From the NCBI GenBank assembly GCA_025449115.1, contig JAHLKC010000118.1, positions 62,001-126,000 on the forward strand: DNA of 64,000 nucleotides, written 5' to 3'. Under the pieces are notes generated by a model. It did not search any database, was not told the DNA's origin, and worked only from the letters and a program-made list of their open reading frames with translations. Position numbers and translations under genes: made by a program. Shown in pieces: positions 59,401-64,000 of the stretch. The DNA is from Chytridium lagenaria. Its lineage: Eukaryota > Chytridiomycota > Chytridiomycetes > Chytridiales > Chytridiaceae. Each line of letters starts with the position of its first letter. The stretch's first letter is position 1.

Positions 59401-61380
59401 TTAGCTGGATACCACACTCTGATCTCTCGAAAGAAGAGCAGTTGGGCTGAGCAGAGTTGACCAAACGTTAGCTATCGTCAATCCCCACTTAAACACTTTG
59501 TCGAAGTGAAATAAATGCCCTCGCATTTTCCTCACATAGGCCATATACGTGAGGCAAGAAAAAAATATGCCTAGTGTACTCAGCACCGCCGAAATCCAGA
59601 ATTGAGAGGGAAGGTACCAAATCTAATAGTAGGAAAACGGGTTAGCAAAAACCTTCCGAAGTTTCAAGTCAATTACCATGGTGACGATAAAGCTGAGGAG
59701 CTCAAAGAAATTTTGTAATGAGAGTTGAACGCCGCTGATCGCGCCGACATCGGACGAAGATACGCTAACGTGTAAAATAGTTTACATCAGCCGAAGAATA
59801 GAGCGAATATACAGGGAGATTAAAACGTGATAAAGCAAAAACAAAATATATAATAGAGGCGGTAGAGATGTGCGGTAGAGATGTAAAGCAAATATTATTC
59901 TGTGAACTAACCTTTCCTGCATCAACTGAGTAACGACTAAATCTAACGTCCAGACGCCCCATCTCGAAATTATAGCTCCACCAAAGAGCAACAAAGAAAC
60001 CAAAATGTCTGTATTTGACCACCCCAACTGTAGCATCAAAATTCCAAACATTAAGGGGCAAAAGCCATAAAAACTCCATCCAAGCACCCCATAATCCGGA
60101 ACGTATGAGGCCAATATGGGAGACGAGTTTCGGAAGCGAGATTGTTGCTAAAAGCCCTGCTGTAACAGAAAGACCGCGGAGGATGGAGAGAAAGAAGGGA
60201 TTATATCCTTGGTCGAGGAGGTATGTAATCATAACGCCGGTAAACCCAAGAGATGCGAAAAACTAAAAGAGAATCAGTTATGGTGGTTATGTAAAAGCTT
60301 ACAAGAGAAGATTTGGCCATGCAAGCGAGGAATATAGGATGGTGATAAAAGACACTCCAAGAGTTCAGTGAACCCACTGCTGCAGAACTCGTTCTCTGGG
60401 AATAAATCTTTCTTGAACTTGAGCATTACTTTCGGCAAACCCTGCTACTGCTGGCGGTATTGCAGATTCCAACACACTTGATACACTTGATATTGCCAAT
60501 GATCTCTCAATAATAACATTTTCGGAGACAGAATACGTGGTTCGGCGAGTAAAGGAACCTTGTAGTAAACGCAATGGAGAAGAAATAGTTCAACCGGTAG
60601 CGTAAAAAGGCACCATACTGCTACGCAAAGAGTGGTGGTGGGGATTGTAAGAATGGAAGATGCAAAGCTGACAGCAATTGGAGCTGCTAGCTTGCACGTG
60701 AGATCACAAATCGGAGGCGTGTGTTTAATTCTATAATATAAATGCGTAAACCAAAATGCAGAGAGGCCGCGAATTGCACTACAAATAAATGAAAAACAAC
60801 TTTCGAACCTGTTAGAATGGAACTCTCGCCAGCAGCCATCAGAACAACCCAGTCCCTCTCGAGAACAATAACAGTGCCAATATTCGCCAACCTTACAGCG
60901 CTGGAACAGGCAACTGCAAACCCAAATAAGCCCCAAGTCCAAGTCATTGCACCAAGCCTATGCAGGAGCCATAACACCGTCATTCCAGACGCTATCCCTA
61001 ACTTTTGTGCTGCAACGCATATCCAAACGGATCTAAGCCGGGGAATACGTTCAATGACAGAACCGATAAGGGGACCAAAAAGGATTGATAGGAAGGTCTG
61101 GAAAAGACTGTGAATGGATATATAGAAAAGACTAGACGGGAAGATAAGGGCAAGCATGACCGCTGCAGCGATTATAGAAAGTTAGAAACGGCCAATTGGG
61201 TTTTGGACGGGTGAATGACCATGAAATGAAAGTCTCACCAACACTCCATTCATCCATTCGAGTTGCTACAGTGTGAAAGAAATATGCAGATATCAGGAGC
61301 GAAGAGCCAGGAGGATGACGATGACGCCTTTGTAACAGGGCTTGGTGCTCATCATCTTCGTCAGCATCCCTGGGTTCCAT
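59401..61380 (-). CDS. Ferroportin (SLC40)-like iron exporter
   Basis: It should export Fe2+ across a membrane, from cytosol or vacuole. It starts MEPRDADEDDEHQALLQ (acidic), then LLISAYFFHTVATRMDEWSV for TM1, LFGPLIGSVIERIPRLR, IERDW-type motif VLERDWVVLMAAGESS, DLTCKLAAPIAVS, AIISRWGVWTLDLVVTQLMQER, and VGAISGVQLSLQNFFELLSFI, the last being well conserved in ferroportins. It ends with two helices near 59500. About eight exons; several frames switch near 60780 and 59960. TM1 differs from the usual GDRMW (here ATRMDEW). Confidence 0.85.
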
Positions 61381-61890
61381 CGGCCGATGGCGGCCAGAAA
61401 TTCAAGGTTTTGACAAGGACTTTGACCCTACAATTCAGCCCTATTAGCTCTCACAATATGCGCCCACTCGCGAGTATCATCTCCCATTAGTTTAGAATCA
61501 GGACTTCAGGCGGAAATGCTACAAGACATCTTGCGATACGTTGATACTACGCTATGCTATTTATGATCTTCACTGAAACAGATTATTGCTTCTTCAATTT
61601 ATTTCATATTCTGCGCGTCGTAGACGGGGAGGGGGCGGGGGTTGGCATAGGATGGGATAGGGTAGGGATAGTTTTCGTAACTTAACAGATAGAAAATGGT
61701 TTAAAATAAAAAAAAAGTATAAATAAAGGCTGTGCGTTATCGTGTGTTAACATTCAGGTGTTGTTGAATATAAGATAAACATGGAAAAGATATCAACTTG
61801 GGAACAAAGAGAAAGTACAAAGAAAGCTGTAAAACTTTGCAAAAACCCTTCGTTTCAGTTGAACACCCTATACAAATACGAATTAGCCCT
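61381..61890. other. Intergenic, no gene supported
   Basis: AT-rich with an A-run at about 61705. No credible frame. It lies between the ferroportin start and the SNF5 3' end. Confidence 0.45.
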
Positions 61891-61923
61891 TCAATGACAA
61901 AACGGAAACAGATTAACGAAGAC

Positions 61924-64000
61924 TCACACTTGGTCTGCGTGATAATGGTACCTCTCTTCAGGCATCGTACCGTGCTTTCCGAACCAGATGCCACATGCAT
62001 TGCAAAGGGTTTTGGAGCCAAGGGGACCTTTGCGAAGGGTTGGTGTGTATTTCCCGGACATGAGACACCAGCTGCAGTGCCAGTTACGGCGAAATTCTGA
62101 AGTTAACGTATTAGCGTGAGATCCAAGATGGTAGCAGATACAAATCATAAATTAAGGACATATAAAGCATTTGAAAGGGCATCAAATAATGATGCAAGTA
62201 CACAGGAAAAGCAAAGTGCATAGTTTTTCTTACCTCCCACATCAATACTTCCATCCTGGTTAAAAACATTTGCACTCGCCCCAAAACCCCTATGTTTCTT
62301 CCCCAAATCGTCCTTCACTTCCCCGCCCTTCCGTCGCTCAATCGCCCGTCTCACAGCCTCCTCAGACGGCCGTTCCCCAACTCCTCTCTGCATCAATTCC
62401 AACTGTCTTCCTAGCATCTCCCTTGCATCCTCGGCCTGCTTCACAACAACTTTTGGCTTCTTTGCCTTTTTCGACGGGGCAACAGGTAGAGTCAAGATTG
62501 GGGCTGGCGGCTCGACCATTCCGAGGGCGCCTTCGATAATGAGACGTTGTGACGCGGTGAGGGTTGAAGGACGGGCATCGAGGGGTGAGATGGGGGAGGG
62601 GAGTTGGTAATTGTTAGGGGTCTCGGGGGTTGGAACTACGGACTGGTAGGAATACTGGGGGTATGGGAAGGCTGATAATGGTGAGTCGTATATGTCGTGA
62701 GAGACACGCGTGGTCGAGAGGGGGGTAAGGGGCCATCTGATTGTAGAAGAGGTAACAAAGCACCATGATCCATGTCATTCATGTAAAGGTGCATGTCATC
62801 GTATTGCCCCATAGATGAATTAGATTGGGAAGGATACGAAAGACCGCTTTCATGGGACGCGGATGTGGGGTAGGTTTTTGTTGTTTTCTAAAGTGTGACA
62901 ATCATTGCGTTTGGGTATGTCGTCTTCCTTGTGGTAGGCTTGTGTGTCAATATGCATTTTAGGGTTGTAACGACGTTGAATCTCAAGTTCTTCGGCGGTG
63001 GGGACGTAGTTGCGGTAGGGTATGAAGGCAGGCTGGGAAGAGGCGGGAGGAGAGGAGCCAGTGGCTTTGGAGAGGTCGTATGGGATGGAAGCGTTGCGTG
63101 AAGTTACGGGTTGAGCGAAGAGATGCCCGTTGGGAGCGGCGGTTCTTCCTATTAAAAAAGTGGGTAAATGGTTTAAACGATAGTAATCACATAGAAGCTG
63201 TCAAAGGAAACTGCCAAAGGTAGCCCATTCAAATAAAGGCAATTGAGATACAAAAAAGAATAAGAAAGCAGGTGAAACCCACCTAGCTTCCCTCTCCCTC
63301 TCCCTCTCCAACTTCTCCATCTCCGCATCCGAGACTTCCCTTAAAGTTGCCCCATATTCATCGACATCGTAGGGCCTCACAACCTGCTTCCTTACAGATG
63401 GCGCGTAAGCCTCCCTCGCCCTCGCCTCCAAAACCTGTTCACGAATTGAATGTGAAATCAACGGAGCAAATTCCCCCCCAACACCTAAATCAGCTGTAAG
63501 GTTCTTTGCAAACTCCTCGGGGGATGGCGCAGGGACGTGTGGGTAGATTGGCCATTCAAAGGCATCGCGGAGGTGGAAATGACCAAGATGGACGTCAAGC
63601 TTGAAATTAGAATGTCAATCCAAGAATGTGTTTGCTGTGACAAACCTTGACCACCACCCTTGCGTCCTTGTCATGAAGACCACCATAGACGACGGGGAAG
63701 GGCGGCTCAACGGCCATGGGCAGCTCCAGTCTCATGCCGTCATCTCTGAGCTGGTGATGTTGCTGATGGTGATGGTGTGGGTGATGGTGGCCGTGCATCA
63801 TCAAATCGTATTCTGCGTCAGCCCGGTAGGTGTCGCACTGCTGTCTGATTGCGTCGGCAATCATTGGGATCCAAGTGGTGTGGGTTTGAGGTGGATAAAG
63901 TTCCGGATCGAGGTCTTGAAGAAAGGTTTCGGCAAATCTTTCCGGGCTGATGAAGGGCTCTGATGGTATTTGAGGAATGACGGGTTAAACTTTTGACACA
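61924..64000 (-). CDS. SNF5/SMARCB1-like chromatin remodeller subunit with C-terminal GATA finger (5' end outside)
   Basis: SNF5 is a core subunit of SWI/SNF-type remodellers. Two repeats are visible: FAETFLQDLDPELY...MIADAIRQQCDTY (63810-63950), and LRDAFEWPIYPHVPAPSPEEFAKNLTADLG...PLISHSIREQVLEAR (63420-63600). A His-rich loop (HHHPHHHHQQHH) separates parts of the first repeat. Then come a helical Glu/Arg stretch, a Pro/Ser-rich linker, and KKAKKPKVVVKQAED. The GATA finger is CSWCLMSGKYTPTLRKGPLGSKTLCNAC (C-X2-C-X20-C-X2-C) at 61980-62080. The stop is at 61924-61926 unless a further intron follows. Fungal SNF5 with a GATA finger is, as I recall, known from filamentous fungi. Confidence 0.85.

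Noticed and set aside
63607..63864. His-rich HHHPHHHHQQHH frame as a separate metal-binding peptide
   Set aside because: It is in frame with the first SNF5 repeat and is best read as a loop in that gene.

Overview
The window looks like a contig from a zoosporic (flagellated) fungus, most probably a chytrid. The genes are dense and cut by many short introns (about 35-60 nt, GT...AG). The products are fungal or opisthokont: YKT6, ESCRT-II VPS22, proteasome beta-7, SNF5, USB1, THADA/TRM732, nitronate monooxygenase. A Tectonic gene (ciliary transition zone), a membrane-anchored class I phosphodiesterase and a class C GPCR point to a lineage that keeps the flagellum. The species cannot be named from the sequence.

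Layout. 1-587: 3' end of a TDP2-like phosphodiesterase. 1-3.9 kb: orphan serine-rich coiled-coil protein. 5.0-7.2 kb: LAT-type amino-acid permease. 7.4-11.0 kb: class C GPCR with a solute-binding ectodomain. 11.18 kb: tRNA-Arg(TCT). 11.8-12.5 kb: five tandem hairpin repeats. 12.6-15.7 kb: mostly non-coding or decayed. 15.75-23.2 kb: YKT6, then a THADA/TRM732 homologue. 23.4-24.8 kb (-): OCH1-like glycosyltransferase. 25.5-28.2 kb: Nudix-CCCH-W2 fusion. 28.5-34.8 kb: three tandem S1/P1 nucleases. 35.4-36.4 kb: orphan. 36.9-39.4 kb (-): Tectonic. 39.5-40.5 kb (-): VPS22/SNF8. 41.0-41.7 kb (-): orphan. 42.5-46.0 kb: phosphodiesterase. 46.3-47.4 kb (-): USB1. 47.8-49.1 kb: proteasome beta-7. 49.8-54.9 kb (-): MDC1-like FHA/BRCT protein. 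55.2-56.5 kb (-): nitronate monooxygenase, divergent from a membrane protein (56.5-57.2 kb). 57.5-59.1 kb: fused methyltransferase. 59.4-61.4 kb (-): ferroportin. 61.9-64.0 kb (-): SNF5-GATA.

Almost every long gene has one or more single-base frame changes that no plausible intron explains, often at homopolymers. One lies in the proteasome beta-7 gene, which should be essential. I read most of them as uncorrected consensus indels, not gene decay. I therefore report loci as spans and give the points where the frame changes.

The most unusual element is the hairpin array at 11858-12509. Five repeats share a basal stem, while their apical stems differ in sequence but stay self-complementary. That is the mark of a structured, probably minus-strand, non-coding RNA. 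Unusual domain fusions (GPCR with solute-binding protein, Nudix-CCCH-W2, SET-like/TTLL12-like region with methyltransferase, SNF5-GATA) are the other points of interest.
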